Positions 26,335-35,007 of a stretch of DNA of 52,178 bases are shown here, piece after piece. A program made the position numbers and the translations under genes. The notes beneath the pieces are model-generated. The model was not told where the DNA came from. It did no database searches and saw only the letters and a program-made list of their open reading frames with translations. Origin of the DNA: Betaproteobacteria bacterium (GTDB lineage Bacteria > Pseudomonadota > Gammaproteobacteria > Burkholderiales > UBA6910); NCBI GenBank assembly GCA_016183615.1, contig JACPEG010000040.1, forward strand, positions 1 through 52,178, read 5' to 3'. Numbering within the stretch: position 1 is the stretch's first letter; each line of letters opens with the position of its first letter.

Positions 26335-27237
26335 TCATGCCGTGATGGCGGGTGACCGGCGACAGCCGGTTTCGGCCGGGGGAGCGCAACGGGCGTCGCG
26401 CTCCGCGGCGTCGATGGTATTGACGAGCAGCATGGTGACGGTCATGGGGCCCACCCCTCCCGGAACCGGGGTTATATGGGAGGCCTTCCGGGCTACCGAC
26501 TCATAGTCCACGTCCCCCACCAGCCGGCCATCGGGCAGCCGGTTGATGCCTACGTCGATCACGACCACGCCGTCCTTGACCATGTCGCCGGAAACCAGCT
26601 TCGGCCTGCCGGTGGCCACCACCAGGATATCGGCCCGGCCCGTGTGGTCCGCGAGGTCCCGGGTCTTGGAGGTGCAGATGGTCACCGTGGCACCGGCCTC
26701 GAGCAGCATGAGCGCCATGGGTTTGCCCACGATATTGCTGCGCCCCACCACGACCGCATGCTTCCCCTCGACGGCGATGCCCGCATGCTGGAGCAGGCGC
26801 ATCACTCCGTAGGGCGTGCAGGGCGGAAAGACGGCGCTGCCGGCGACCAGAGCGCCGACATTGTACAGGTGGAAGCCATCCACGTCCTTTTCCGGGGAAA
26901 TGGCTTCCAGGACCCGGCGGTTGTCGATGTGCCGCGGCAGCGGAAGCTGCACCAGGATGCCGTGGATCGTGCGGTTGGCGTTGAGCTGCCGGATGCGGAA
27001 GATTACCGCCTCCTCCGGGACACCGGCGGGAAACTCGTGCAGCTCGGAATGAATCCCCACCTCCCGGCAGGCGTTGACCTTGTTCCTGACATAGACCCGG
27101 GATGCGAGGTTGTCGCCCACCAGAATCACCGCCAGGCCGGGATAGATGCCCCGCGCCCTCAGGCACCCGGCGCGCGCCTTCCATTCAGCCCGCAGCTCGC
27201 GCGCCACCGCCTTGCCATCGATGATCTTGGCCGCCAT
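26335..27237 (-). CDS. folD: Methylenetetrahydrofolate dehydrogenase/cyclohydrolase
   Basis: 300 residues. [17 protein letters not shown] holds the catalytic Tyr/Lys pair; [56 protein letters not shown] and [19 protein letters not shown] are FolD signatures (quoted in part). It interconverts methylene-, methenyl- and formyl-THF. It is about 15 residues longer at the C-terminus than usual, with a Cys/Arg-rich tail. It follows the formyl-THF cyclo-ligase by 29 bases, forming a one-carbon pair. Confidence 0.95.
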   Translation of the reverse strand: MAAKIIDGKAVARELRAEWKARAGCLRARGIYPGLAVILVGDNLASRVYVRNKVNACREVGIHSELHEFPAGVPEEAVIFRIRQLNANRTIHGILVQLPLPRHIDNRRVLEAISPEKDVDGFHLYNVGALVAGSAVFPPCTPYGVMRLLQHAGIAVEGKHAVVVGRSNIVGKPMALMLLEAGATVTICTSKTRDLADHTGRADILVVATGRPKLVSGDMVKDGVVVIDVGINRLPDGRLVGDVDYESVARKASHITPVPGGVGPMTVTMLLVNTIDAAERDARCAPPAETGCRRSPAITA

Positions 27238-27266
27238 GCTCCGTCCTGCACCTTCCCAGGGTCCCC

Positions 27267-27863
27267 CTAGCCTCCGGGCCCGACGCTGCCGATCTCGGTT
27301 ACCACCCGATGCAGCCGCTCGTCCCCGGGCCCCATCGGGACGCCCTCGGTCACCTGGAGGGAGAACGCGCCGGCAATCCGGGGAATCCGGTTTCCCGTCC
27401 GCCGCAGCAACCGGTCGTAATAACCCTTGCCGTAGCCCAGCCGTTCCCCCTTCGGGCCGAAGGCCACGCCAGGAACCAGGATGAAATCGAGCGACGCGAG
27501 GTCCGCCAGGCGCCGGCAGCATTGGGGATCGGGCTCCGGGATGCCCCACACCCCGGGCTTCAGCTGCGAGCCAGGGTCGGCCACCTCATAGAGCTCGAGT
27601 TCGTCCGCTTCGCGCCCGATCCGCGGCAGCACCAGGCGCCGGCCGCTCTCGATCACGTTCCGGACCATTTCCCGCGTCTCAAGCTCGCTGCCGACGCTCA
27701 TGTAGGCGGCGACGGCGCCGGCCTTGCGATAGGCCTCGAGCTCGAAGATGGCGGCGCAGATGCGCTTGCTGAACGAATGGCGGGTGTCCGGGTCCAGGGC
27801 ATCGCGCAACGCGATTATACGTTGCCGCAGCGCCCGTTTCATCTCGCGGAGCCTGTCGGTCAC
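27267..27863 (-). CDS. fau: 5-formyltetrahydrofolate cyclo-ligase
   Basis: 198 residues. N-terminal [15 protein letters not shown] (ATP-binding basic region), [15 protein letters not shown] (substrate loop) and the family hallmark [18 protein letters not shown]. It converts 5-formyl-THF to methenyl-THF with ATP, feeding FolD just downstream. Its start overlaps the stop of the ligase-like gene upstream by 4 bases. The symbol fau/ygfA follows common usage. Confidence 0.92.
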   Translation of the reverse strand: MTDRLREMKRALRQRIIALRDALDPDTRHSFSKRICAAIFELEAYRKAGAVAAYMSVGSELETREMVRNVIESGRRLVLPRIGREADELELYEVADPGSQLKPGVWGIPEPDPQCCRRLADLASLDFILVPGVAFGPKGERLGYGKGYYDRLLRRTGNRIPRIAGAFSLQVTEGVPMGPGDERLHRVVTEIGSVGPGG

Positions 27864-29098
27864 TCGAATTTGCGGAGGTCGTCGATGACTTTGCCGTCAT
27901 TGGGGAGCGAACCGGGCGCGACGAACGCCGTATCTCCCCTGAGCTTGATGACATCGCGGATGCTTGCGGTAATGGCCTCACCCAGGGAATCCAGGCCGCT
28001 GCCCGCCACCTCACAGCGCAGGGTCATGCGGTCGTTGTTTTTCTCGTCATGGTCGATGACGAGGCGGGCTTTCAGCACTTCCGCGTGGCGCCTCATCACC
28101 TCGGCCACCTGGGAGGGACGAATGAACATGCCGCGCACCTTGCAGGTCTGGTCGGCGCGCCCCATCCAGCCTTTGATGCGGGTGTTGGTGCGCCCGCAGG
28201 GGCTTGCCCCCCGCAGCACCGCCGACAGGTCACCGGTGGCAAAGCGCACCAGGGGATAATCCGGGTTGAAACTCGTCACCACCACCTCCCCGACTTCACC
28301 CTCCGGCAGGGGCTCTCCGGTGCCGGGGCGAACGATCTCCACCAACACGCCCTCGTCCACGATCCAGCCTTCCCCGGCCGGCGATTCGTAGGCGATCATC
28401 CCGAGGTCTGCGGTGGCGTAGAGCTGGACCGTCCGGATGCCGCGCCGCTCGACCTCCTGGCGCACGCTGGCGGGAAGCCCCTCGGCGCCCACCATGGCTT
28501 TCCCCAGCGAGGACAGGTCCGCCTTCATATCGTCTCCCTTCTCGAGCAGGATGCGCAAGAAAGAAGGCGTTCCCACGTAGCCCTGGGGACGCAGCGCGGC
28601 GATGGTCGCCACCTGGTGCTCGGTCTGCCCGACGCCTGCCGGAAACACCGGGCAGCCGAGCGCGCGGGCTCCCCCGTCCACCATGAACCCGGCGGGCGTG
28701 AAGGTGTAGGCGAAGGTGTTGTAGATCAGCTCCCCTTTGCGGAAGCCTGCCGCAAACAGGCCCCGGGCAAAGCGCCACCAGTCCGGCCCGCAGCCTTCCG
28801 GGTCGTAGATGGGGCCGGGCGAGGCGAAGATGCGGCCGATGGCTCCGGGCGCCGTGCTTGCCAGCCCTCCGAACGGCGGGTCCTGGCGCTGCAGCTCCTG
28901 CAGGTCGGACTTGCGGATCACCGGAAGCTGGGCCAGTGCCTGGCGGCTCGTGATGTCGCCGGGGTCGACTTTGGCGAGGAGGCGCCCGAAATAGGGCGCG
29001 TGCCGTATGGCGTGCTCCAGGTGCCGGGGCAGCGCGGCGAAGATTTCCCGCTCCCGGACTTCGGGATCGCGGGTTTCGAGCTTGTCGTAGTATTCCAT
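27860..29098 (-). CDS. Phenylacetate-CoA ligase-like AMP-binding enzyme
   Basis: 412 residues, PaaK-sized. PaaK-type layout: REIFAALPRHLEHAIRHAPYFG at the start, LPVIRKSDLQELQ, YNTFAYTFTPAGFMVDGGA in place of the classic P-loop region, VQLYATADLGMIAYES, FNPDYPLVRFATGDLS and RIKGWMGRADQTCKVRGMFIRP (quoted in part). It is likely to form acyl- or aryl-CoA from a substrate brought in by the adjacent Liv-type importer. I start at 29098; the longer frame begins inside a repeat array. Downstream it is coupled to the cyclo-ligase gene. Confidence 0.8.
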   Translation of the reverse strand: MEYYDKLETRDPEVREREIFAALPRHLEHAIRHAPYFGRLLAKVDPGDITSRQALAQLPVIRKSDLQELQRQDPPFGGLASTAPGAIGRIFASPGPIYDPEGCGPDWWRFARGLFAAGFRKGELIYNTFAYTFTPAGFMVDGGARALGCPVFPAGVGQTEHQVATIAALRPQGYVGTPSFLRILLEKGDDMKADLSSLGKAMVGAEGLPASVRQEVERRGIRTVQLYATADLGMIAYESPAGEGWIVDEGVLVEIVRPGTGEPLPEGEVGEVVVTSFNPDYPLVRFATGDLSAVLRGASPCGRTNTRIKGWMGRADQTCKVRGMFIRPSQVAEVMRRHAEVLKARLVIDHDEKNNDRMTLRCEVAGSGLDSLGEAITASIRDVIKLRGDTAFVAPGSLPNDGKVIDDLRKFE

Positions 29099-29102
29099 CG
29101 GG

Positions 29103-29192
29103 AGCTTTCGGCTTTCAGCGGTCAGCATGGAGCGGGAGCCGTCGCGGGAATCGGGTTGACGGCCGAACGCTGATTACTGACGGCTGGTTACG
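29103..29192. repeat. Inverted heptad array (AGCGGTC family) between livF and the ligase gene
   Basis: Left arm: AGCTTTC GGCTTTC AGCGGTC AGCATGG (29103-29130). Right arm: GAACGCT GATTACT GACGGCT GGTTACG (29165-29192). On the minus strand TGA or TAA recurs at 7-nt steps. The livF stop (29188-29190) lies in the last unit. Confidence 0.7.
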
Positions 29193-30036
29193 CCAGCCAG
29201 CGCTTACGGCGGCGGTAGTGCTTCACTTCCTTGAAGCTCTTGCGGCCGCCCTTGGAGAGACCCAGGTAGAACTCCTTCACGTCCTCGTTGGCGGCGAGTT
29301 CCTTGGCCTCTCCGTCCATCACCACGCGGCCGTTTTCCAGGATATAGCCGTAATCCGCAAAGCGCAGCGCAATGTTGGTGTTCTGTTCCGCCAACAAAAA
29401 ACTCACTCCCTCCTTGACGTTCAGGTTCTTGACGATATCGAAGATCTCTTCCACGATCTGGGGAGCCAGGCCCATGGAAGGCTCGTCGAGCAGAATCATC
29501 TGGGGCCGCGCCATCAGCGCCCGCCCCACGGCGGTCATCTGCTGTTCGCCACCCGAAGTGTAGCCGGCGAGGCTGGTGCACCGCTGCTTGAGCCGCGGGA
29601 AATAATCGTAGACCATTTCCAGGTCCTGCCTGATCTTGGCCCGCCCCCCTTTGCGGGTGTAAGCACCGGTGAGCAGGTTTTCCTCCACCGTGAGATGGCC
29701 GAAACAATGGCGTCCTTCCATCACCTGCACCACACCCAGCTTGACCAGTTCCGAGGGGTTCAGCTGGTCTATCCGCCTGCCGCAGAACTCGATGGAACCC
29801 TTGGTCACGTCGCCCCGCTCGGCGCCGAGCAAGTTGGAAACGGCCTTCAAGGTCGTGGTCTTGCCGGCGCCGTTGGCCCCCAGCAGTGCCACGATCCTGC
29901 CCTTCGGCACCTGCAGGGACACGCCCTTCAGGACCAGAATCACGTGATCGTAGATCACCTCGATATTGTTTATCGAAAGGAACGGAGCCGGCTCCGGCTT
30001 GGGCGCGCTCTCGCTCTGAGTCATGGCGTTCTGCAT
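29188..30036 (-). CDS. livF: Branched-chain-type ABC transporter ATPase LivF
   Basis: 282 residues. Walker [16 protein letters not shown], signature TSGGEQQMTAVGRALM, Walker B MILLDEPSMGLAP and switch LLAEQNTNIALRFADYGYIL match LivF. It has about 20 extra N-terminal residues (ESAPKPEPAPFLS) and a basic tail compared with E. coli LivF. I start at 30036, which has GGGG seven bases upstream; 30024 is a second option. It lies after livK behind an intrinsic terminator. Confidence 0.9.
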   Translation of the reverse strand: MQNAMTQSESAPKPEPAPFLSINNIEVIYDHVILVLKGVSLQVPKGRIVALLGANGAGKTTTLKAVSNLLGAERGDVTKGSIEFCGRRIDQLNPSELVKLGVVQVMEGRHCFGHLTVEENLLTGAYTRKGGRAKIRQDLEMVYDYFPRLKQRCTSLAGYTSGGEQQMTAVGRALMARPQMILLDEPSMGLAPQIVEEIFDIVKNLNVKEGVSFLLAEQNTNIALRFADYGYILENGRVVMDGEAKELAANEDVKEFYLGLSKGGRKSFKEVKHYRRRKRWLA

Positions 30037-30049
30037 AAATGGGCCCCGC

Positions 30050-30077
30050 AAAAAACCCCGGCCCTCGCGGGCCGGGG
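30050..30077 (-). terminator. Intrinsic terminator after livK
   Basis: On the minus strand, stem CCCCGGCCC/GGGCCGGGG (9 bp, loop of 4) followed directly by six U. It sits between livK and livF of the same operon, so it is probably partial, keeping the binding protein more abundant than LivF. Confidence 0.85.
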
Positions 30078-30098
30078 CATTAGCATTGATTAATCAAC

Positions 30099-31463
30099 TT
30101 ACGACTTCTTCTTTCCTTCCGCCGCCGCTTCCTTGGCGCAGTCCCGCGGCGCGAGGTTCTTTTCCTTGGCGTACTTGGCCGCGGAGTCCTCGATCATCGG
30201 GCGCACGATCGACTGGTCGGTCTGGAACCAGTCGCTGATCACCACCCACTTGGTTCCGTCCCACTGCTGGAACTTCACCCCGCCGCCGCCTTCGTGGTCC
30301 AGGCAGGAGACTTTCAGGGTAGGCATGAGCCCATAGGCCCCGATCCGCTTGAGCACCTTGTCGTCAATGTTGAGGTTCTCGATTCCCCAGCGCACCTGCT
30401 CGCCGGTGAGCGGCTTCTTGCCGTACTTCTCCTGGGCGGTGCGGATCGCCTCCACGGTAATGATGCCGTGGATGACGCCGCGGTTGTAGTAAATGGTACC
30501 CACCCGCCTCGGATCATCCATGTTGCCTTTCTTGCCGCCGCCGTAGACCAGCTTCTGGATGTCCTGGATCACCGGGAAGTCGGTGCCGCTGGGATGGAAG
30601 CCGGACGCGATGTAGCCCTTGGCCGCGTCCCCCGCCGGAAGCACGTCCTCCTCGGCGCCGCTCCACCACACACCGAGAATCTTGTCGGCCGGAAAGCCCA
30701 CCTTCTGGGCGGTCTTCAGGGCGGTCGGGTTCATCACCCCCCAGCCCCGCAGGATCACCCAATCGGGCTTGATCTGGCGGATTTGCAGCCACTGGGACTG
30801 CTGCTCGTTGCCGGGGTGGGCCACCTCGATGTGGGTCACCTCGAAGCCGTATTTCTTGGCCTGGATGTCGAGGACCGGGATCGTTTCCTTGCCGTAGGCC
30901 GAGCCGTGATACAGATTGACCAGCTTCTTGCCCTTCAGCTTGTCCATCCCGCCCTCGCGCTGGCCAATGAACTTGATCTTGGCCGTGCTCTGGCTCCAGT
31001 AGTTGGTGATCAGCGGGAAGATGTAGGGGAAGATGCGGCCATCGGAGGCATCAGTGCGGCCATAGCCCATGGAGATCACCGGAATCTTGTCGGCGGTGGC
31101 GCGCTCGATTACCGAGTAGGTGATGCCGGTGGACAATGGATGGAACACGGTGGCGCCGGTGGGGCCTTTTTTCTTGAGCCGCTCGTAGCATTCCACGCCG
31201 CGGTCGTTCTTGTACTCGGTCTCGCACTCTTCCCAGGTGAGCTTCACCCCGTTCACGCCGCCGTCCCGGGCGTTAATCATCTGCATGTAGTCCATCATGC
31301 CGCCGAAGATCCCCGTGCCGCCGGCGGCGTAGGGACCCACGCGGTAAATGGGGACGGGAACGAACTGCTCGCCCGCGGCGAATGCCGGGCCTGCCGCCCC
31401 GATCATGCCGCCGACGGCCACGCACAGCGCGGCCCTTTTCAAACCAACTGTCAGTTTCCTCAT
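30099..31463 (-). CDS. ABC transporter substrate-binding protein (Peripla_BP_6)
   Basis: 454 residues. Signal peptide at 1-29 (RKLTVGLKRAALCVAVGGM, cleavage AFA|AGE), then a two-lobed Leu/Ile/Val-binding-type fold: GIFGGMMDYMQMINARDGGVNGVK, PLSTGITYSVIERATADKIP and DWVILRGWGVMNPTALKTA (quoted in part). The length is greater than LivJ/LivK (about 370), which is common for relatives that bind aromatic or acyl compounds. GAGGAGG precedes the ATG. The ligand is unknown; two CoA ligases in the same run suggest a carboxylic acid. Confidence 0.88.
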   Translation of the reverse strand: MRKLTVGLKRAALCVAVGGMIGAAGPAFAAGEQFVPVPIYRVGPYAAGGTGIFGGMMDYMQMINARDGGVNGVKLTWEECETEYKNDRGVECYERLKKKGPTGATVFHPLSTGITYSVIERATADKIPVISMGYGRTDASDGRIFPYIFPLITNYWSQSTAKIKFIGQREGGMDKLKGKKLVNLYHGSAYGKETIPVLDIQAKKYGFEVTHIEVAHPGNEQQSQWLQIRQIKPDWVILRGWGVMNPTALKTAQKVGFPADKILGVWWSGAEEDVLPAGDAAKGYIASGFHPSGTDFPVIQDIQKLVYGGGKKGNMDDPRRVGTIYYNRGVIHGIITVEAIRTAQEKYGKKPLTGEQVRWGIENLNIDDKVLKRIGAYGLMPTLKVSCLDHEGGGGVKFQQWDGTKWVVISDWFQTDQSIVRPMIEDSAAKYAKEKNLAPRDCAKEAAAEGKKKS

Positions 31464-31576
31464 GGTGCTTTTCCTCCTCGGGTTGGATCTGTATTGCAGC
31501 CATAGACCGGGCTGCGCCGGTTGAAAAAGAAGGTTGTCAATATCAGGCCCCGGAGCCGGTTCCTTTCCCCCCGGGA

Positions 31577-32641
31577 TCAATGGGGGAACGGCCATAGTCT
31601 AAGCTTCTCCTTGCCGATCTGCCACAGGCGGGCCAGCCCATGGGGCTCCACGATCAGGAAGAAAATAATGAATGAACCGAATACGATCAACTCCAGGTTT
31701 GACAGCAGGCTGGAGCTCACCCCGGGCAACAGGATATGGGCGAAGACGTTCAGGAAGATCGGCAGCAAAACGATAAACGCCGCCCCAAGAAACGACCCGA
31801 GAACGGTGCCCACGCCACCCAGAATGATCATGAACAGGATCTGGAACGAGCGTCCCAGGTCGAACGCCGCGGGCTCCACTGCCCCCAGGTAGGCAAAGGC
31901 CCACAACGCCCCCGCCACCCCGCAGTAGAAGGAGCTTACTGCGAATGCCAGCAGCTTCGTCTTGAGGATCGGGATCCCGATTACCTCGGCGGCGATATCC
32001 ATGTCCCGCACCGCCATCCACACGCGCCCGGTTTCGCAGCGCGCCATGTTTTTTGCCGCAAGCGCAAGCACCGCCACGATGCACAGTGTCAGCATGTATT
32101 TCCTGGCCGGGGTGTCGAATGCGTAGCCGAGAATTTCCATGGGCTGCGCGCTGATCACGCCGGACGGATTGTAGTTGGAGAACCACGGGAACTTGACCAG
32201 CACCCATTCGATGAAGAACTGGGCGGCAAGCGTGGCCACCGCCAGATAGAACCCCTTGATCCTCAGGCTCGGGAGCCCGAACACGACGCCCACCGCCGCC
32301 GCGGTGAGCCCGGCCAGGATGAAGGCCGCCAGCAGCGGCATGCCCGGAACGCGCAGCATGAAGTTGAAGGCGGCGAACGCCCCCACCGCCATGAAGCCGG
32401 CCGTGCCCAGGGAAAGCTGCCCGGTGTAGCCGGTGAGGATGTTGAGCCCCAGCGCCGCCAGGGAAAGGATCAGGAACGGAATCAGGATCGCGCTGAACCA
32501 GTAATCGTTGGCGATCAACGGCACCCCGACGAACGCCAGCACCAGAATGAAAACAATGCCGTAGCGGTCCTGGCGGATCGGGAAGATCTGCTCGTCGGCG
32601 GCGTAGCCGTCCTTGAATTGGCCTGCTTCTCTGTAAATCAT
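31577..32641 (-). CDS. livM: Branched-chain-type ABC permease LivM
   Basis: 354 residues, about nine membrane segments. LNILTGYTGQLSLGTAGFMAVGAF is the LivM hallmark (quoted as NILTGYTGQLSLG), with GLPSLRIKGFYLAVATLAAQ and the cytoplasmic EAA-like loop VRDMDIAAEVIGIPILKTKLLAF that docks the ATPases. It pairs with LivH to form the channel. The start at 32641 lies next to a heptad array and has only a weak ribosome site. Confidence 0.9.
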   Translation of the reverse strand: MIYREAGQFKDGYAADEQIFPIRQDRYGIVFILVLAFVGVPLIANDYWFSAILIPFLILSLAALGLNILTGYTGQLSLGTAGFMAVGAFAAFNFMLRVPGMPLLAAFILAGLTAAAVGVVFGLPSLRIKGFYLAVATLAAQFFIEWVLVKFPWFSNYNPSGVISAQPMEILGYAFDTPARKYMLTLCIVAVLALAAKNMARCETGRVWMAVRDMDIAAEVIGIPILKTKLLAFAVSSFYCGVAGALWAFAYLGAVEPAAFDLGRSFQILFMIILGGVGTVLGSFLGAAFIVLLPIFLNVFAHILLPGVSSSLLSNLELIVFGSFIIFFLIVEPHGLARLWQIGKEKLRLWPFPH

Positions 32642-32654
32642 GATTGGACGTCGC

Positions 32655-32757
32655 TAGTCGAGAGTCGTTAGTCGAGAGCCGAGAGTGCGAGGCAAGCAGT
32701 CAAGCACGCCCGGCCGAACGGCCGGATCGCTCTCGACTCTCCACTCTCGACTTTCCG
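32655..32757. repeat. Inverted heptad array (GAGAGTC family) between livH and livM
   Basis: Left arm 32655-32689: TAGTCGA GAGTCGT TAGTCGA GAGCCGA GAGTGCG. Right arm 32730-32757: CTCTCGA CTCTCCA CTCTCGA CTTTCCG, nearly identical to the right arm at aceE-aceF, 9 kb away. Between the arms is a small CCGGCCG/CGGCCGG hairpin. Confidence 0.8.
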
Positions 32758-32762
32758 CTGCC

Positions 32763-33662
32763 TCATACCCGTTCGATGCGTTTCTCGCCGAACAATCCTT
32801 CGGGACGGATCAGGAGGAACAGCAGCGCCAGCATGTACGGGAACCAGTTCTCGATCCCGGTGCCGATGTTAAGGCCGATGCTGGAACCGATGTACACTTC
32901 TGCAAGCTTCTCGCTGGCGCCGATGATCAAGCCGCCGACGATCGCCCCCGGCACCGAAGTGAATCCCCCCAGGATCAGAACCGGAAGCGCCTTCAGCGCA
33001 GTGAAGGTGAGCGCGAACTGCACTCCGGTGCGGGAGCCCCACAGCAGTCCCGCGACCAGCCCTACGAATCCAGCCACGGCCCAGACGATGGCCCATATAT
33101 GGTTCAGAGGAATGCCCACCGACATGGCGGCCTGGTGATCGTCCGCCACCGCCCGCAATGCCCGGCCGATCCTGGTCTTCTGAAAAAACACCGCCAGCGC
33201 CAGCACCAGGATGCCCGCCGTGGCGGAAGCGAACAGGTCGAATTGGCTGATGTTGATCGCCCCGACCTTCACGGGGACATCGGGGATCCCAAGATCAAGC
33301 CCATGGACCTGCGCATCCCAGATGCCCTGCGCCAGCCCTTCAATCAGGAAGGTCAGGCCAATGGTGGCCATGAACAGGGTGATCTGCGGCTGGTTCACCA
33401 GAGGACGCAGCACGATGCGCTCGATTAAAACCCCCAGAACCACCATGACTGCCAGGGTAATGACCATCGCCAGCCAAAAGTTGACCCCCCGCTCCACGAG
33501 GCTCACGAACGTCAGCGCGGCGAAGAACACCATCCCGCCCTGGGCGAAGTTGAACACCCCGGAGGCCTTGTAGATCAGAACAAAACCCAGAGCCACCAGT
33601 GAATACATCACCCCGGCGAGAAGCCCCCCGATCAACACTTCCAGGAAAAACTGCCAGTCCAC
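32763..33662 (-). CDS. livH: Branched-chain-type ABC permease LivH
   Basis: 299 residues, about eight membrane segments. GGLLAGVMYSLVALGFVLIYKASGVFNFAQG is the LivH N-terminus (signature VALGFVLIYKASGVFNFAQG), and RIGRALRAVADDHQAAMSVG is the ATPase-docking loop. I start at the GTG at 33662, which has AAGGAG five bases upstream; an ATG 14 codons earlier would add a hydrophilic lead that lies in repeat-like sequence. Confidence 0.9.
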   Translation of the reverse strand: MDWQFFLEVLIGGLLAGVMYSLVALGFVLIYKASGVFNFAQGGMVFFAALTFVSLVERGVNFWLAMVITLAVMVVLGVLIERIVLRPLVNQPQITLFMATIGLTFLIEGLAQGIWDAQVHGLDLGIPDVPVKVGAINISQFDLFASATAGILVLALAVFFQKTRIGRALRAVADDHQAAMSVGIPLNHIWAIVWAVAGFVGLVAGLLWGSRTGVQFALTFTALKALPVLILGGFTSVPGAIVGGLIIGASEKLAEVYIGSSIGLNIGTGIENWFPYMLALLFLLIRPEGLFGEKRIERV

Positions 33663-33679
33663 GTTGTCTCCTTTACTGC

Positions 33680-33744
33680 GTAAACGGTGATCAGTGTCCG
33701 GCAAACGCGTTGGCGGACGCGCTTTTCACCGGTTTCCGCTTCCC
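33680..33744. repeat. Degenerate heptad array between livG and livH
   Basis: Left arm GTAAACG GTGATCA GTGTCCG (33680-33700); right arm TTTCACC GGTTTCC GCTTCCC (33724-33744). It has the GTGAACG-family register but many mismatches. An older or decaying copy of the arrays seen elsewhere in the window. Confidence 0.45.
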
Positions 33745-33765
33745 GTAAACATCGACCTTTGACCC

Positions 33766-34941
33766 CTAATGCGCGCCCAGGTAGGCGCGGATGACGACCG
33801 GATCCGCGCGGACCTCGTCCGGCGTTCCCTCGGCGATCTTGACGCCATAATCCAGCACGACCACGTAGTTAGAGATGTCCATCACCACCCCCATGTCGTG
33901 CTCGATCAGAATGACCGTGGTGCCCCATTGGTCGTTGACGTCCAGAATGAAGCGGGCCATGTCCTCCTTTTCCTCGACGTTCATCCCCGCCATCGGCTCG
34001 TCGAGCAACAGCACCTTGGGCTCCATCGCCAGCGCCCGGGCCAGTTCCACGCGCTTCTGCAGGCCGTAGGGCAGCCGCCCAACCGGAGTTTTGCGGATCG
34101 CCTGGATCTCCAGGAAATCAATAATCTTCTCAACGTGCTCGCGGTGCTTGATTTCCTCTTTCTGCGCGAAGCCCCAATAGAGTGCGTCGGTCAGGAAATT
34201 ACTTTTAATCTTGAGCGAGCGCCCGGTCATGATGTTATCGAGCGTCGTCATGCCCTTGAACAGCGCAATGTTCTGAAAGGTGCGCGCAAAGCCGAGCCGC
34301 GCCACCTCATGTGCCGCGAGGTGGGTACGGTCATTACCCTCGAAAATGATCTGGCCGCGGGACGGCCGGTAAAACCCGCTGATCACATTGAGCATCGAGC
34401 TCTTCCCGGCGCCGTTCGGCCCGATGATCGACGTGACCTCGCCCCGGTTGACGGTGAAGCCGACGCCCGTGAGGGCCTTGACGCCGCCGAAGCTCAGGTG
34501 GACGTCTTCCACGCGGAGGAAGACCTCGGCCGCGTCCCGGCCCACCACTTCGTGCCGCTTGCGCATTTCGCCGATTGCGAACAGCGCCTGATCACGGGAG
34601 TCGAAAATATTGGCGCGAAACATGGCGCGCCCGGCCTGCTGGCGGATGGCCTCACGGGTCGCTGCGCTGGTCCCGACACGAACCGTACCGAGTGAATAGT
34701 TGATGTTGGTGTTCTTTCCGCGGGCGGCGAAGCGCTCCCAGACCTCCGGCACGATGACGCAATCCGCGTAAATGACCAGGAAGTACCATTGGCGACTGGT
34801 GGCCGCGAGCCGGCGATCTATTTCGTCATAGCAGGCGTCGACCTCTGCCTCGGTCGCAAAGGTCATATGGGAAAAATCGAACTCCGCCACCCCGAGGGAA
34901 TCGTGCAGGGTGATTCGATCCTGGATTGTCCGGTCACTCAT
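33766..34941 (-). CDS. livG: LivG-type ABC ATPase with an extra N-terminal domain
   Basis: 391 residues against about 255 for LivG. Residues about 140-391 are a normal LivG ATPase: Walker A GPNGAGKSS (174-182), LPYGLQKRVELARALA, VLLLDEPMAGMNVEE and VILIEHDMGVVMDIS. Residues 1-135 form a separate alpha/beta domain (GVAEFDFSHMTFATEAEVDA, RQWYFLVIYADCVIVPEVWE) that looks STAS/SpoIIAA-like to me. The fusion is in frame with no internal start that would suit LivG better. The extra domain may sense state or anchor the ATPase. Confidence 0.85.
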   Translation of the reverse strand: MSDRTIQDRITLHDSLGVAEFDFSHMTFATEAEVDACYDEIDRRLAATSRQWYFLVIYADCVIVPEVWERFAARGKNTNINYSLGTVRVGTSAATREAIRQQAGRAMFRANIFDSRDQALFAIGEMRKRHEVVGRDAAEVFLRVEDVHLSFGGVKALTGVGFTVNRGEVTSIIGPNGAGKSSMLNVISGFYRPSRGQIIFEGNDRTHLAAHEVARLGFARTFQNIALFKGMTTLDNIMTGRSLKIKSNFLTDALYWGFAQKEEIKHREHVEKIIDFLEIQAIRKTPVGRLPYGLQKRVELARALAMEPKVLLLDEPMAGMNVEEKEDMARFILDVNDQWGTTVILIEHDMGVVMDISNYVVVLDYGVKIAEGTPDEVRADPVVIRAYLGAH

Positions 34942-35007
34942 GAGTTATCCGCAGTGGGCTCGATCGTCGCAAAAAAGTCCCCGCTCGCCTCCTGGTCCTC
35001 GAACCCG

